The position numbers were made by a program, and so were the translations under genes. Under the pieces are notes generated by a model. That model saw nothing but the letters and a program-made list of their open reading frames with translations, was not told the origin of the DNA and ran no database searches. Shown here one piece after another: positions 43,099 through 53,600 of a stretch of 64,000 nucleotides of DNA (position 1 is its first letter; every line of letters starts with the position of its first letter). Source of the DNA: Chryseobacterium caseinilyticum (lineage in GTDB: Bacteria; Bacteroidota; Bacteroidia; Flavobacteriales; Weeksellaceae); the NCBI RefSeq assembly GCF_014837145.1, contig NZ_JACYFS010000008.1, forward strand, positions 62,001 through 126,000. The letters are read 5' to 3'.

Positions 43099-44040
43099 TT
43101 ACTGTGGTTTGTAAATATAATTTATACCGAAACCTTGCGTCATATACGTTTGAGGATCATACGCATAATTGGTTGTAAACACCACTGGCGTAGGTATAGG
43201 CATCATCATATCTGTAATCGTTAATCTTCTTGGATTGTTGATAGAAAGACTGTGGCTTTTCTCATCATTCACTCTTGTAGAAAGCAAATGAGAAATTTTG
43301 TAGGCAAACGGCAACAAAGTGTGCGGGTTGATTTGGGTATCTAAAGTAAAGTACTCATACTTATACTTTTCTGTAGGTGTACCAAACGTTCCTGCTGTGA
43401 TTGTACCATAATCTCTTGTCACTGTAGCAATATTATCACCAGAATAAGCATAGTTTGAAATGGAATATAAAGTGTAATCGAAAGGCACTCCCGTAACTTC
43501 CTCACCATTTCTCATGGTAATTTTACTCAGTTTGTCGGTTCCCGTAGCATATTCTAAGTTGTATATTTTTTTATACTTCTTGTCAATTACCCATGGTAAA
43601 GCAGGTACGGTACCTCCTGTAGGAATTTTCTTCACATAACTGATTCTGTTTTCTGAGATAATGGTTAATCTGCCACCAGCGCCATAAGTCAGCAATTGTG
43701 TGTAAGCAACACTGTCGGCATCCAAAGCACCGTCTTTATCTTCATCTAAAAATCCGTAGAACGTAATTTTGCTCACTTTATCACCACTCCACATTAAATC
43801 TTTAACAGATCTTGTAGATTTTCCTTTGGTAAGAACTTTAGAAAGTAAAAGACCGTTGTAACGGTATTCTGCGATGGTATCAGCATTTGTAATTTCTCTG
43901 AATAAAGACCGTGGCCCGATAAGACCAGAATTTTCGTTAAGGTCGATAAGCGGATTTCCCTCTTCGTCTACCAAATCCTTACAAGAATGTACAGAAGACA
44001 AACCTGCAACCAGCAATATAAAATAGAAAAGTTGTTTCAT
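43099..44040 (-). CDS. Lipoprotein, paralogue of the 49619 protein
   Basis: This 313-residue protein has a lipobox-type start MKQLFYFILLVAGLSSVHSC with Cys20. After a Gly/Pro hinge the mature part has IGPRSLFREI, EYRYNGLLLSKVL and a series of short repeats like YxYxxxxKxxxxYxDE. The C-terminus ends YAYDPQTYMTQ...INYIYKPQ. The gene at 49619 shares GPR-(S/I)L, INP-(H/Y)-T-LP and the YIYK end, so the two are diverged copies flanking susC/susD. Such proteins may be surface-exposed binding or scaffold lipoproteins. No catalytic motif is seen. Confidence 0.7.
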   Translation of the reverse strand: MKQLFYFILLVAGLSSVHSCKDLVDEEGNPLIDLNENSGLIGPRSLFREITNADTIAEYRYNGLLLSKVLTKGKSTRSVKDLMWSGDKVSKITFYGFLDEDKDGALDADSVAYTQLLTYGAGGRLTIISENRISYVKKIPTGGTVPALPWVIDKKYKKIYNLEYATGTDKLSKITMRNGEEVTGVPFDYTLYSISNYAYSGDNIATVTRDYGTITAGTFGTPTEKYKYEYFTLDTQINPHTLLPFAYKISHLLSTRVNDEKSHSLSINNPRRLTITDMMMPIPTPVVFTTNYAYDPQTYMTQGFGINYIYKPQ

Positions 44041-44066
44041 ATTAAATGAGATTACTTATTTTTCCA

Positions 44067-44074
44067 CAAATATA
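44067..44074 (-). promoter_or_regulatory. Promoter -7 box (TATATTTG) of the 43099 lipoprotein
   Basis: CAAATATA on the plus strand reads TATATTTG on the minus strand and ends 26 bases before the start codon. The identical octamer precedes the paralogue at 50515. Confidence 0.55.
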
Positions 44075-44197
44075 ATTTTTTTTTACATAAGAAACACTTT
44101 CTTATTCAGATTGTCACAAAATAATATCGAAAATTTAAAGAATTTTGGATATAAGTGCAATAATTAATTCAAAATGTTTAAAAAAAATTATCTAATC

Positions 44198-44229
44198 AAA
44201 AAAAGAGACTGCTTTCCAGACAGTCTCTT
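44198..44229 (-). terminator. Terminator of the susCD operon
   Basis: AAGAGACTG (44203-44211) pairs perfectly with CAGTCTCTT (44221-44229), and on the minus strand the stem is followed by a T-run. It lies about 25 bases beyond the susD stop codon. Its loop resembles that of the terminator at 49477-49507. Confidence 0.8.
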
Positions 44230-44254
44230 CAATAATCAATTTATGTAAAAGTTT

Positions 44255-45907
44255 TTAATAAGCAGGATTCTGCGGAAAGTTTTTATTTTGATTTAAATCT
44301 AAAACCGTTTGAGGAATTGGTCTCAGTATCTTCAGATTACCGCCATTTCCGTTAAACTGAGATGCACTGGTAATTTTATAATTATACTGAACAGCTCTGG
44401 CAACCAAAGTTCCGGTACGTTTCAGGTCAAACCATCTGTTGTATTCTCCCAGCATTTCTCTTCCTCTTTCATCAAGAATATAGCTGATGTTGAATTCTGC
44501 AGGTGTCGCAGCGGTAACGCCCGCTCTTGCTCTTACAGCATTCAATCTTGTGAGACCCATTCCTGGATTTCCAGCTTTTAAATAAGCTTCAGCTGCAATC
44601 AGATAAGTATCAGACAATCTGGAAATGATAATATCTCTTGTACTTACCGGCCCCGTGCTTGCTGGTGTCGTCAAAGCAGGATCATCAAACTTCTTCACAG
44701 GAATCGTCTGATAATCTAAGTTTTTAACTAAAGTATAAGCCGCATCATACGTTCCTTTGTCATGATAAGTAAAACCTGTTGCCAATTTTGAAGCATTAGC
44801 AGTCATCCACGCAGTTTTATCCGCTGCAGTGTACCATGTTGGCTCATAAAAATGTTTGATTTTAAGTGTTGATTTATCTGCGACACGGAAGAAGTCGTAA
44901 TATTTCTCGTAAACCACATTCATAAAAGTAGCTTCCCATCTTAAATCGCCTTGTTTAAACAGATCAATTGCATATTTTGTCGGACAGAGATTGTAACTTC
45001 TTAAAGGTGCATTTCCATTAGTTTCAGCTCCACCAAGATAAGAACTATAATAGTAAAACTGTTTGTTTCCTAAAGTAGTGGGCGATGTGGAGGTTGATGC
45101 CAAATCGTACTGTACCGAAAAAATCGTTTCCGGACCCAGTTCAGTTGCATTTCCGGGAGAGAACATTTGTGCCGGAGTCATTGTTAATGCCTGTCCGGCA
45201 ATCGCTGCATCAGCATAAGTAGCTGCTGTTGCAAAATCTGAAGGTAAACCAAAAGTTTCATATCCTCTGGTAAGATACACTTTGGCTAAAAGATCATTGA
45301 CTGCTTTTTTATTCACTCTTCCGCTGGTAGCATAAGTGTTTGTGGTGACAGCAGCCAGAGACGCCTCTAATTCTTTAATAATATAGGCATAAACTTCCTG
45401 TGCCGTATTTCGGTTAAACTGTAAAACAGGTGTTACAAAATTTTCTTCTACAATTGGAACCCCTCCATAAGTCTGTACCATCAGAAAATAAGCATTGGCT
45501 CTCAAAAATCTTGCCTCTCCAACCATTGCAGGTACAGAAGGTGTCTGCTCTGTAAGTGTAGAATAATAAACGGTCTTATTTACGGACTGAATCAACTGAT
45601 AACAGGACATATACAACTGATCTACTCCTTCAGAAGCAGGGATAAGTTGCGTATATTGACTTAAACCCGCTGGCTCCGGAGTTCTTCCTTCTGCATACAT
45701 ATCGGTGCCGGCTACAAAAAGCCATGGATCACCTCCATAAATCCCTTTCAGCCAGGCATAGTTGGAATTTACAAGAAGCTGATATCCTGCAGCTGTTCTG
45801 AAAGCTTCGTCAGCAGGGGCAAACGCCAAACTTTCTTCTTCAATATAGTCACTGCACGAATTGAAAAGTGAAGTGGCAAAAACTAAAGTTAATATTATTT
45901 TTTTCAT
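44255..45907 (-). CDS. susD: SusD/RagB family outer-membrane lipoprotein
   Basis: This 550-residue lipoprotein caps the SusC channel and binds the nutrient at the cell surface. It begins MKKIILTLVFATSLFNSCSDYIEEES with Cys19 as the lipid site (residues quoted in part: FNSCSDYIEEE). Conserved SusD signatures include EARFLRANAYFLMVQTYGG, AVNDLLAKVYLTRGY, DTYLIAAEAYLKAG and LDERGREMLGEYNRWFDLKRTG (quoted in part: DERGREMLGE). It follows susC by 11 bases in one operon. No glycoside hydrolase or peptidase is encoded with it, so the transported substrate cannot be guessed. Confidence 0.93.
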   Translation of the reverse strand: MKKIILTLVFATSLFNSCSDYIEEESLAFAPADEAFRTAAGYQLLVNSNYAWLKGIYGGDPWLFVAGTDMYAEGRTPEPAGLSQYTQLIPASEGVDQLYMSCYQLIQSVNKTVYYSTLTEQTPSVPAMVGEARFLRANAYFLMVQTYGGVPIVEENFVTPVLQFNRNTAQEVYAYIIKELEASLAAVTTNTYATSGRVNKKAVNDLLAKVYLTRGYETFGLPSDFATAATYADAAIAGQALTMTPAQMFSPGNATELGPETIFSVQYDLASTSTSPTTLGNKQFYYYSSYLGGAETNGNAPLRSYNLCPTKYAIDLFKQGDLRWEATFMNVVYEKYYDFFRVADKSTLKIKHFYEPTWYTAADKTAWMTANASKLATGFTYHDKGTYDAAYTLVKNLDYQTIPVKKFDDPALTTPASTGPVSTRDIIISRLSDTYLIAAEAYLKAGNPGMGLTRLNAVRARAGVTAATPAEFNISYILDERGREMLGEYNRWFDLKRTGTLVARAVQYNYKITSASQFNGNGGNLKILRPIPQTVLDLNQNKNFPQNPAY

Positions 45908-45918
45908 GATTTTTTTAA

Positions 45919-48900
45919 TTAAAATTTAGCACTTAATCCCAATTGAGTTGTTATAGCAGCAGGTCTGTTGATGCCCATATTGGCAGCTGCCCATTCCGGA
46001 TCGTATCCGTCGAATTTTGTAAATACGAACGGGTCTAAAACGTTTACGTAAACTCTCAGACTGCTCATTTTTATTCTTTTAAGGAAATCTGTATCAAACG
46101 TATAACCTAAAGAGATATTTTTCACTTTTGTAAAAGATGCATCTCTGTAATATCCAAAACCAGTTCCCCAAAAAGCTCCTGCTCCAGTTCCTACAGGTCC
46201 CGGTCTTGGGTTGCTGTTATTGGCATTTGATGCTAAACCAGCACTGTTGGTTGGTACAAAATATTCCATTGCCATTTTTTGGCGGCCTCTGTCTGAAACG
46301 TCAGCAAAGTTTTGGTGGAAAGTACTCAAAACGGTTTGTCCCTGACTTGTAATAACTGAGAAATTGAAATCAAATTTCCCTACAGTAAGCCTCGAGTAAA
46401 AACTCCCCTGCCATTTTGGTACAGCACTGCCGATTACCGTTCTGTCGTTGGCATTAAATTTCCCGTCACCGTTGAGATCTTTTGGCCTTGCCTGTCCCGG
46501 AGCCATCCCGTAAGCTGCTGCCTGAGCCGCTTCACTTTCCTGCCAAACCCCATCAAAAACATAGTTGTAATTAGGATTTAAACTTGATCCTAAAATCAAA
46601 TTGTTCCCAATATCACTCACTTTATCCTGACCATAAATTGATTCTAATCTATTGACGTTTTTAGTAAAAGTAAATGTCGTTTCCCAGTTTACAAGGCTGC
46701 TTTTAATGTTTTTAGTAGTTAATAAAACCTCAACACCTTTGTTACTGACAGATCCTACATTGGCATAAGTTATTTTATGTCCAACTTCTGCAGGTGGCTG
46801 CTGTCTGTAGATCAAATTTTCAGAAAGTCTGTCATAGACATCAACGGTACCTGTAATTCTGTTTTTCAGGAAGCCGAAATCTATTCCAAAATTTAATTCT
46901 CTTGTTTTTTCCCATGTCAAATTAGGGTTAGAAAGACTTGATGTCTGCAATCCCGGAACCAATGTACTGCTATTGGCATAAAATGTCTGCTGATCAAGAA
47001 GCGCTAATGACTGGTATGGAGCAACATTGTCATTCCCAGTGTAACCAATACTTGCCCTTAATTTTAAATCAGAAACAGCTTTGACATTTTCAAGGAAAGA
47101 TTCTTTTTTAATTTTCCAGCCTAGAGCTAATGAAGGGAAAACCGTCCATTTATTTTCTGAAGACAAAACTGATGATCCGTCCCATCTTGAAGACGCTGTC
47201 AGCAAATATTTATCCCGAAATCCGTAGTTCACTCTCACTGCATAAGAATTCAATGTTCTTTTCATGTAAGGCGGAGTAAGTGCAGGATCTCTTAACTGGA
47301 AACTCGTTGGGGAACCAAATCCATTGCTGTAGATACCCATGTCGAAAGGCATTCCGTTGGCATAAGAGTAGAAAAACTCGTCGGTATTGGAGTATAAACT
47401 CTGTAACAATAAAACACTTACGTCGTGAGTATCATTAAAGGTATGCTTTAGATCAATCTGATTATCCCAGGTATAATTAAAATTTTCATTTTTTGCTACT
47501 GATGCTGAATTTTTGTTATTAAGTGCAATTCCGGCATTGGTCTGCACGCCATTAGAAATCCCAAAAGTATTATTGGCAAAACCTCCGGAGAATGTGGTCT
47601 TAAATGACAGCCATTTTTTTGGCTGATACTGGAAAAATACATTACCCAAAGCCTGCCAGATTCTTTCTGTCTGTCTTGAATTTGCAATTTCAAGCAAAGG
47701 GTTTATTGTACTCGTTTTATTGATTGCCCAGCTACCATCTGGATAAGTAAGTTTTCCCGGAAGCAAAAACAATTGACCTTCAATATCATTCCCCTGTGCA
47801 TCAACTGCATAAGGAGAAATCAATGGACTGAAACTGAATGCAGACCTCATCGCCAAATCACTTCCGTACTCTGTAATCGTTCTTGCAACCGTTAAGTTGG
47901 CACCTGTAGAAAACTTACTGTTAATTTTATGGTTTAAACCTAATTTGAAAGTGTATTTATCGTTTGAATCGTTATCAATGATTCCATCATTTCCCTGAGC
48001 TCCAAAAGATAGATTATAGCCTAAACCACCTTCTGATCTTCCGGAAATATTAACGTAATGATTTTGCATCGCTCCGGGTTGCAAAACCGCATCGTACCAA
48101 TCGAAGTTATAACCGTTGTTGGCTCTCTGCACCAAAAGCGGACTTTGATTTCCTGCCAAAGTCGCCAATGCTGCCGGAGTCTGGGTGTTTGGAGTTGCGC
48201 TCAAATAAGCTGCCTGATGAAAATTCCACCATTCAGAACCACTCATCATTTTTGGAAGACGTGCCGCAGTTCTTATACCGTAAGATGTTTCCAGTGAAAC
48301 ATTGATTCCTCCTTTTGCTGTCGCTCCGTTTTTTGTGGTTACCAAAACAACACCACTCGCACCCCTGGAACCATAGATTGCCGCTGAAGATGCATCTTTC
48401 AAAACATCCAGTCTGGCAATATCCTGAGGATTCAGAAAGTCTATGTTATCTGTGGGAACGCCGTCTACAACGTACAAAGGGTTTCCTGAAGAAATCAGAG
48501 AGTTGTTTCCTCTGATGGTCATTTTAAAACCATCACCCACTCTTCCTGAGTTTGCAGATATATTCACACCCGCCATACTTCCCTGGATCGCTTCCAGCGG
48601 GCTGGTTGTATTTCTTTCTACAATTTTATCAGCACTCAGCGTGTTCACTGAGCCTGTAAGATCAGTCTTTTTTACAGATCCGTAGCCTACGATTACTACC
48701 TGTTCAATGTTTTTTGTCTTATCTTCCTGAAGTGGAATTGCTATAAAACTGCGGTTATCAACCGGAATTGTTTGAGTTTGAAACCCATCAGTAGTTACAG
48801 AAAGTGATGACTGGTCTTTTAAAAGCGTAATGATGAAATTACCTTCTGCATCTGTGGTTGCAGTGTTTTCGGTTCCTTCTTCTTTCACCGTCACATTTGG

Positions 48901-49044
48901 CATTGCTGCCTGTTTGTCGTTTGTGATTTTGCCGCTTACCTCTTTGCCTTGCTGCGCAAATACTACTGCAGAAGAAAAAAGAAACAAAACAGCAAGCTTC
49001 TTGCGAACCAGAACGCCGGATCCTGTTAGTTTTTCAAATGACAT
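45919..49044 (-). CDS. susC: SusC/RagA family TonB-linked outer-membrane protein
   Basis: This 1041-residue TonB-dependent transporter imports a large nutrient with SusD. It has a signal peptide (VLFLFSSAVVFAQQ), then a carboxypeptidase-regulatory-like domain at about 35-110 (VSGKITNDKQAAMPNVTVKEEGTENTAT, in part: PNVTVKEEGTENTA), a TonB-box region and the plug start QVVIVGYGSVKKTDLTGSV. Typical plug motifs are VDGVPTDNIDFLNPQDI and LKDASSAAIYGSRGASGVV. The C-terminal barrel ends in LGLSAKF. The 574-base upstream gap holds its promoter and an operator-like palindrome. It is the first gene of susCD. Confidence 0.94.
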   Translation of the reverse strand: MSFEKLTGSGVLVRKKLAVLFLFSSAVVFAQQGKEVSGKITNDKQAAMPNVTVKEEGTENTATTDAEGNFIITLLKDQSSLSVTTDGFQTQTIPVDNRSFIAIPLQEDKTKNIEQVVIVGYGSVKKTDLTGSVNTLSADKIVERNTTSPLEAIQGSMAGVNISANSGRVGDGFKMTIRGNNSLISSGNPLYVVDGVPTDNIDFLNPQDIARLDVLKDASSAAIYGSRGASGVVLVTTKNGATAKGGINVSLETSYGIRTAARLPKMMSGSEWWNFHQAAYLSATPNTQTPAALATLAGNQSPLLVQRANNGYNFDWYDAVLQPGAMQNHYVNISGRSEGGLGYNLSFGAQGNDGIIDNDSNDKYTFKLGLNHKINSKFSTGANLTVARTITEYGSDLAMRSAFSFSPLISPYAVDAQGNDIEGQLFLLPGKLTYPDGSWAINKTSTINPLLEIANSRQTERIWQALGNVFFQYQPKKWLSFKTTFSGGFANNTFGISNGVQTNAGIALNNKNSASVAKNENFNYTWDNQIDLKHTFNDTHDVSVLLLQSLYSNTDEFFYSYANGMPFDMGIYSNGFGSPTSFQLRDPALTPPYMKRTLNSYAVRVNYGFRDKYLLTASSRWDGSSVLSSENKWTVFPSLALGWKIKKESFLENVKAVSDLKLRASIGYTGNDNVAPYQSLALLDQQTFYANSSTLVPGLQTSSLSNPNLTWEKTRELNFGIDFGFLKNRITGTVDVYDRLSENLIYRQQPPAEVGHKITYANVGSVSNKGVEVLLTTKNIKSSLVNWETTFTFTKNVNRLESIYGQDKVSDIGNNLILGSSLNPNYNYVFDGVWQESEAAQAAAYGMAPGQARPKDLNGDGKFNANDRTVIGSAVPKWQGSFYSRLTVGKFDFNFSVITSQGQTVLSTFHQNFADVSDRGRQKMAMEYFVPTNSAGLASNANNSNPRPGPVGTGAGAFWGTGFGYYRDASFTKVKNISLGYTFDTDFLKRIKMSSLRVYVNVLDPFVFTKFDGYDPEWAAANMGINRPAAITTQLGLSAKF

Positions 49045-49148
49045 AATTGATTAGAGTTTTTTGTGAGTTAAAATTTGCTGTTTCGATAAGTAATTTGAGC
49101 TTAGCTACTTCACAAATTTCTTATCTTAAAAATCACTAAAAAATTGAT

Positions 49149-49164
49149 GCGTAATCGATTGCAC
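49149..49164. promoter_or_regulatory. Operator-like palindrome GCGTAATCGATTGCAC in the susC leader
   Basis: The sequence is a near-perfect 16-base palindrome around a central CG: the half-sites GCGTAATC and GTGCAATC agree at six of eight bases. A central CG between AT-rich half-sites is the usual form of LacI/CcpA-family operators. It lies about 75 bases downstream of the susC -7 box and 105 before the start, a roadblock position. Binding of a particular regulator is inferred; no LacI gene is in the window. Confidence 0.45.
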
Positions 49165-49236
49165 GTTTCGCTCAATTTTTCCGTTTTCTATATTAACCTT
49201 TTTTTAATATAATCTTAATTTTTTTTAACATTAAGG

Positions 49237-49267
49237 CAAAAATATTTTTTAGAAAACTGATTATCAA
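49237..49267 (-). promoter_or_regulatory. Promoter of susCD (-7 TATTTTTG and -33 TTG)
   Basis: CAAAAATA at 49237-49244 is TATTTTTG on the minus strand, and CAA at 49265-49267 is TTG, 20 bases farther upstream. This gives a leader of about 190 bases before the susC start. Confidence 0.6.
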
Positions 49268-49476
49268 TAATTTATTCTGATATAAAATTTTGAATAAAAC
49301 ATGATTTTTATCATTTATTCGTTAAATTAATATCAAAAAAATTCCCGAAAAGTAGTGCAACCTCATCATTTTTTTATCGATTGTGAAAAATACAATTAAC
49401 AAAATTTTCAAAATTTTAACGAAAAATACTTGTTATTATCTTTGTAAAAAACTCAAAAATGCTTCCTTAAAAAGCA

Positions 49477-49507
49477 ATAAAAAAAACTGCCTTTACCAGA
49501 CAGTTTT
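49477..49507 (-). terminator. Terminator of the 49619 lipoprotein gene
   Basis: AAAACTG (49483-49489) pairs with CAGTTTT (49501-49507); on the minus strand the stem is followed by T-rich sequence. The stem and loop resemble the susD terminator (ACTGC-TTT-CCAGACAGT), suggesting common origin. Confidence 0.65.
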
Positions 49508-49618
49508 ACGAATAAATATGTGTATTATTTTTTCTAAAATTCAGTTAAATCACATTCGGTTTTTGAAAAACGATGGACGTGATTTAACTCAACTAATTTA
49601 ATTTTTTATAAAAATTAT

Positions 49619-50515
49619 TTATAATGCTTTATAAATATATTTTTGAATTTGAGTCTGATCAGAAACCGGATAATTCTGAGAATCGTAAAGATAAGTGTAT
49701 GCTCCCGGAATTGATGGTGCCGGCGATGGATTGACAATAGTAAAACTTGTCACATTATTTGCTGACAGTGCTGAAAAATTGGCTGGATGTAGTAGACTCC
49801 ATGCTACAAAAAACGTTTTCGGCAGTGTAGTGTATGGATTAATTTTGTTATCATAGCCATCAAAATTGTAGGTGTAAGTAAAAGTGTTAGACAGATCCGG
49901 AACACCTGTAGAGCTTGTTGTTCCGTTTTCCATAATCATTTTTGTGATATTATCCCCAGTGTTTGTTAGGGTATAATTTGTGAAATGCGTATAGGTAGTT
50001 CCTGCCTTCTTCTTCTCTACAATCTTCGTCATTTTTCCTGAGCCATCGTACGTGTAAGTGTACTCACTATCAAAGTTAGACATTGTTCCTATCATCCTTG
50101 TACACGTTGTGTAATTTATTTTTCCGCCAGAATCATAAGTGAAATGATAATCATGCGACATATTGTTTGCAGGTACGGCACCATTAACTTCCTGCTCAAA
50201 TTTCACTCTGGAAATTTTACCTGAGGTGTAAGTCACTCTACCGATAAGAAATGAATTGGGACCGCTTGATTCCTTGAAAATCGCTTTCTCCAGAGTAGTT
50301 CCTGTAGTTACATATTCCTGATTGGGTTCGTTATTCACAGTAACTTTGTGCAGAATCCGCGGACCTAAAATTGTAGGTGCTGTTCCGCCCGTACTTCCCG
50401 CATTATTGGGATTGTTGAGATTATTGTTGATGGGATCTGCAGTTGTATTATCACATGAAAGCACAAAAGCCAGGGAAAAAGCATAAACTCCGGTAATAAA
50501 ATTGTTTTTAGTCAT
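49619..50515 (-). CDS. Lipoprotein, paralogue of the 43099 protein
   Basis: This 298-residue protein has a signal peptide with AFSLAFVLSC, where Cys21 is the likely lipidation site, then an Asn/Pro-rich stretch (DPINNNLNNPNN). It shares with the 43099 protein LGPRILHKVT against IGPRSLFREI, then NKINPYTTLPKTF against TQINPHTLLPFAY and the Y-D-x-Q-x-Y...YIYK terminus. A run of short beta-like units such as YHFTYDSGGKINYTTC and YTYTYDGSGKMTKIV resembles YD-type repeats. It is separated from susC by a terminator and has its own promoter. Function unknown; surface lipoprotein is the best guess. Confidence 0.72.
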   Translation of the reverse strand: MTKNNFITGVYAFSLAFVLSCDNTTADPINNNLNNPNNAGSTGGTAPTILGPRILHKVTVNNEPNQEYVTTGTTLEKAIFKESSGPNSFLIGRVTYTSGKISRVKFEQEVNGAVPANNMSHDYHFTYDSGGKINYTTCTRMIGTMSNFDSEYTYTYDGSGKMTKIVEKKKAGTTYTHFTNYTLTNTGDNITKMIMENGTTSSTGVPDLSNTFTYTYNFDGYDNKINPYTTLPKTFFVAWSLLHPANFSALSANNVTSFTIVNPSPAPSIPGAYTYLYDSQNYPVSDQTQIQKYIYKAL

Positions 50516-50536
50516 AAGTTTTTAATAAATTTCAAA

Positions 50537-50544
50537 CAAATATA
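50537..50544 (-). promoter_or_regulatory. Promoter -7 box (TATATTTG) of the 49619 lipoprotein
   Basis: CAAATATA on the plus strand is TATATTTG on the minus strand, 21 bases before the start codon, identical in sequence to the box of the paralogue at 44067. Confidence 0.55.
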
Positions 50545-50634
50545 AAATATTTTCAATAATTAAGGAATTATAATGAATTATTAACAAAAAAATCTAAAAC
50601 AAGTTTTAGATTTTTAACTATATCTGTTGAAATT

Positions 50635-53600
50635 TTAATTGCCAAGAATTGTTTTAAGTAATTTATTGACCTCATCCACATTTTTTACCTTCTCCTTCCG
50701 CATCATGAGATTATTGCCTTCTTTTCCTGCTTTTTCTTTCAGCTGTGCCTGCGCCGGATTCTGAGTTAAATAAGAAATGATATTTCTGAATTTTTCGGTC
50801 TGATAAAATTTATCCTGCGGATTGGATGGGAAATAACCGAGGAAAACACTGTTTTTCATTACAATTTTTTCGAAACCAATTTCAGCGGCCAGCCATTTTA
50901 ATGCAACACTTTTCAGAAGATTGACTACCTCTTCAGGCAGTTCACCAAACCGGTCTTTTAATTCTGCTTCAAATTTCTGCAAATCATTTTCATTATCTAT
51001 TTCAGCTAATTTCTGATACAGCAACAATCTTTCTTCGGTGCTTGAAACATATGAATCAGGCAACATCAGTTCAAGATCTGTGTCGATGTTGACTTCTTTT
51101 ACGGATTTAAATAATTTTTGGCGGTCTTCTTCGTTTTCAAACAAACTTCCGAATTCATCATCATCTTTCAGCTCTTCCAAAGCTTCCTGCATCATTTTCT
51201 GGTATGTTTCAAAACCCATTTCGTTGATGAATCCACTCTGCTCTCCACCCAGAAGATCGCCGGCACCACGAATTTCCAAATCCTTCATCGCAATCTGGAA
51301 ACCGCTTCCCAAATCGGAAAACTGCTCAATCGCTTCCAGTCTTTTTTTGGCATCAGATGTAATCATATCTAAAGGAGGCGTGATCAAATAGCAAAATGCT
51401 TTTCTGTTGCTTCGTCCCACTCTACCTCTCATCTGGTGTACATCTGCCATCCCGAATCGCTGCGCATCATTGATGAAAATCGTGTTGGCGTTCGGTACAT
51501 CCACCCCACTTTCAATGATCGTGGTTGAGACCAAAACATCATATTTTCCTTCCATGAAATCGAGAACATTCTGCTCAAGCTGTTTACCATCCATTTGCCC
51601 GTGACCCGTAATTACTTTTGCGTCCGGAACAAGCCTTTGAATTAATCCCGCAATATCTTTCAGATTTTCAACTCTGTTGTTGATGAAATAAACCTGTCCG
51701 TCACGCTGCAGTTCATAAGAAATTGCGTCTCTCAAGAGTTCTTCATCAAAACCAACCATGTGCGTTTCTACAGGCTGTCTGTTGGGTGGTGGTGTTTTTA
51801 TTACGGAAAGGTCACGCGCGGCCATCAGAGAAAACTGTAATGTTCTTGGAATCGGCGTTGCAGTAAGCGTTAATGTATCGACATTTGATTTAAACAGTTT
51901 GAGTTTATCTTTTACAGCAACACCAAATTTATGTTCTTCATCAATAATTAGAAGTCCTAAATCTTTAAATTTTACCTTGTCGGAAACCAATTGATGCGTT
52001 CCGATAACGATATCCACTTTCCCTTCTTTCAGTCCTGCTAAAGTTTCAGATTTTTGTTTTGCTGTTCTGAAACGGTTCAAGTATGAAATATTCACAGGAA
52101 AATCTTTCAATCTGTCTTTAAAACTTCTGTAGTGCTGAAATGCCAAAATCGTTGTCGGAACCAAAATCGCAACCTGCTTTCCGTCTGTAGCGGCTTTGAA
52201 GGCAGCCCGAATCGCAACCTCAGTTTTACCAAAACCTACGTCTCCGCAAACCAAACGGTCCATCACGGTTTCTGCTTCCATGTCTTTTTTCACATCGATG
52301 GTCGCTTTTTCCTGATCTGGTGTATCTTCGTAAACGAAACTTGCCTCCAACTCATTCTGAAGATAAGAATCGGGCGAATAAGAGAATCCTTTGGCTGTTT
52401 TTCTCTGTGCGTATAATTTAATTAAATCAAAAGCAATCTGTTTTACCTTAGCTTTTGTTTTTTGTTTTAAAGATTTCCAGGCTGGAGAACCGAGTTTACT
52501 CAAAACAATCTCTTTTCCGTCCGGCCCGTTGTATTTCGAAATTTTATGAAGAGAATGGATGCTGACGTACAAAAGATCTCCGTTTTTATATATTAATTTG
52601 AAGCATTCCTGTACTTTTCCGTCATTGTTTACTTTTACAAGACCCATGAATTTACCGATTCCGTGGTCGATGTGGGCAATGTAATCTCCCACTTTCAAAG
52701 ACATCAAATCTTTTAAAGTCAATTGCTCAGATTTAGCAAAAGAATTTTTCGTTTTGTATCGTTGGTAACGGTCAAAAATCTGATGGTCTGTATAAACTAA
52801 AATTTTATTGTCCGGATCTACAAAACCTTCGTGAAGTTCAGATTTAAAGCTTTTAAATTTAATTTCACGCTTGCCGGAATCGCCTCTTCCCAAGTCTTCA
52901 AAGATAGATTCGAGTCTCTCTTTCTGTTTGTCTCCTGAAAACGAGATCCACATATCGTAACCCGCTGTTTCCTTTGCTTCTAAATCTTCAACCAGAAGTT
53001 CAAAATTTTTGTGAAATGAAGGCTGCGATGTTTGGTTAAATTCTACAAGCGAAGTTTCGAGTCCACTTACTATTGTGGAAGAAAAATCTACTGTGCGAAA
53101 CTTTTTGTATTCAAAGAAAAAGTCTTCATTTGAAATAAATAAATCCTGGGGAGAACGATGAGCAATGTCTTTGCTTAAAGTTTCATATTTCTCTAATGCT
53201 TTTTCGTAAAAACTTTTGAACTTCAGTTTTGAAGACTCGAGATTTTTAGAAATAATTAAAGTCTCCGAAGGTAAAATTTCCAACAGAGACACTTTAGTTC
53301 CTGAAACGGAAAAATTCATGTTGGAAACCAACTGAAAACTGTCTACTTTAGAGACAGAAAGTTGTGTTTCAATGTCAAAAGTTTTAATATTTTCTACTTC
53401 ATTTCCAAAGAAAGTTATTCTGTAAGGTTTTTCATTGGAGTAGGAATACACATCAACAATACCACCACGAACTGAAAATTCGCCAGGCTCTGATACGAAA
53501 TCGGTCTGATTAAACTGATAATGATTCAGCAGTTCATCTACAAAATCAAAATCAAGCTGATCGCCTACTTTGATATGATGAGAAATGGCTTTGAAATCTT

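Larger units (their letters stand above)
49045..49476. other. Long upstream region of susC
   Basis: This is most of the 574-base gap between susC and the next minus-strand gene. It contains the likely susC promoter (49237-49267), a palindrome in the leader (49149-49164) and an AT-rich tract. A plus-strand open frame at about 49383-49601 is low-complexity, without a homologous feel or proper promoter, and I do not call it a gene. Confidence 0.6.

Noticed and set aside
49383..49601. Plus-strand frame of 72 codons upstream of susC
   Set aside because: It is AT-driven low complexity (Lys/Asn/Ile), runs over a minus-strand terminator hairpin and has no recognisable domain.
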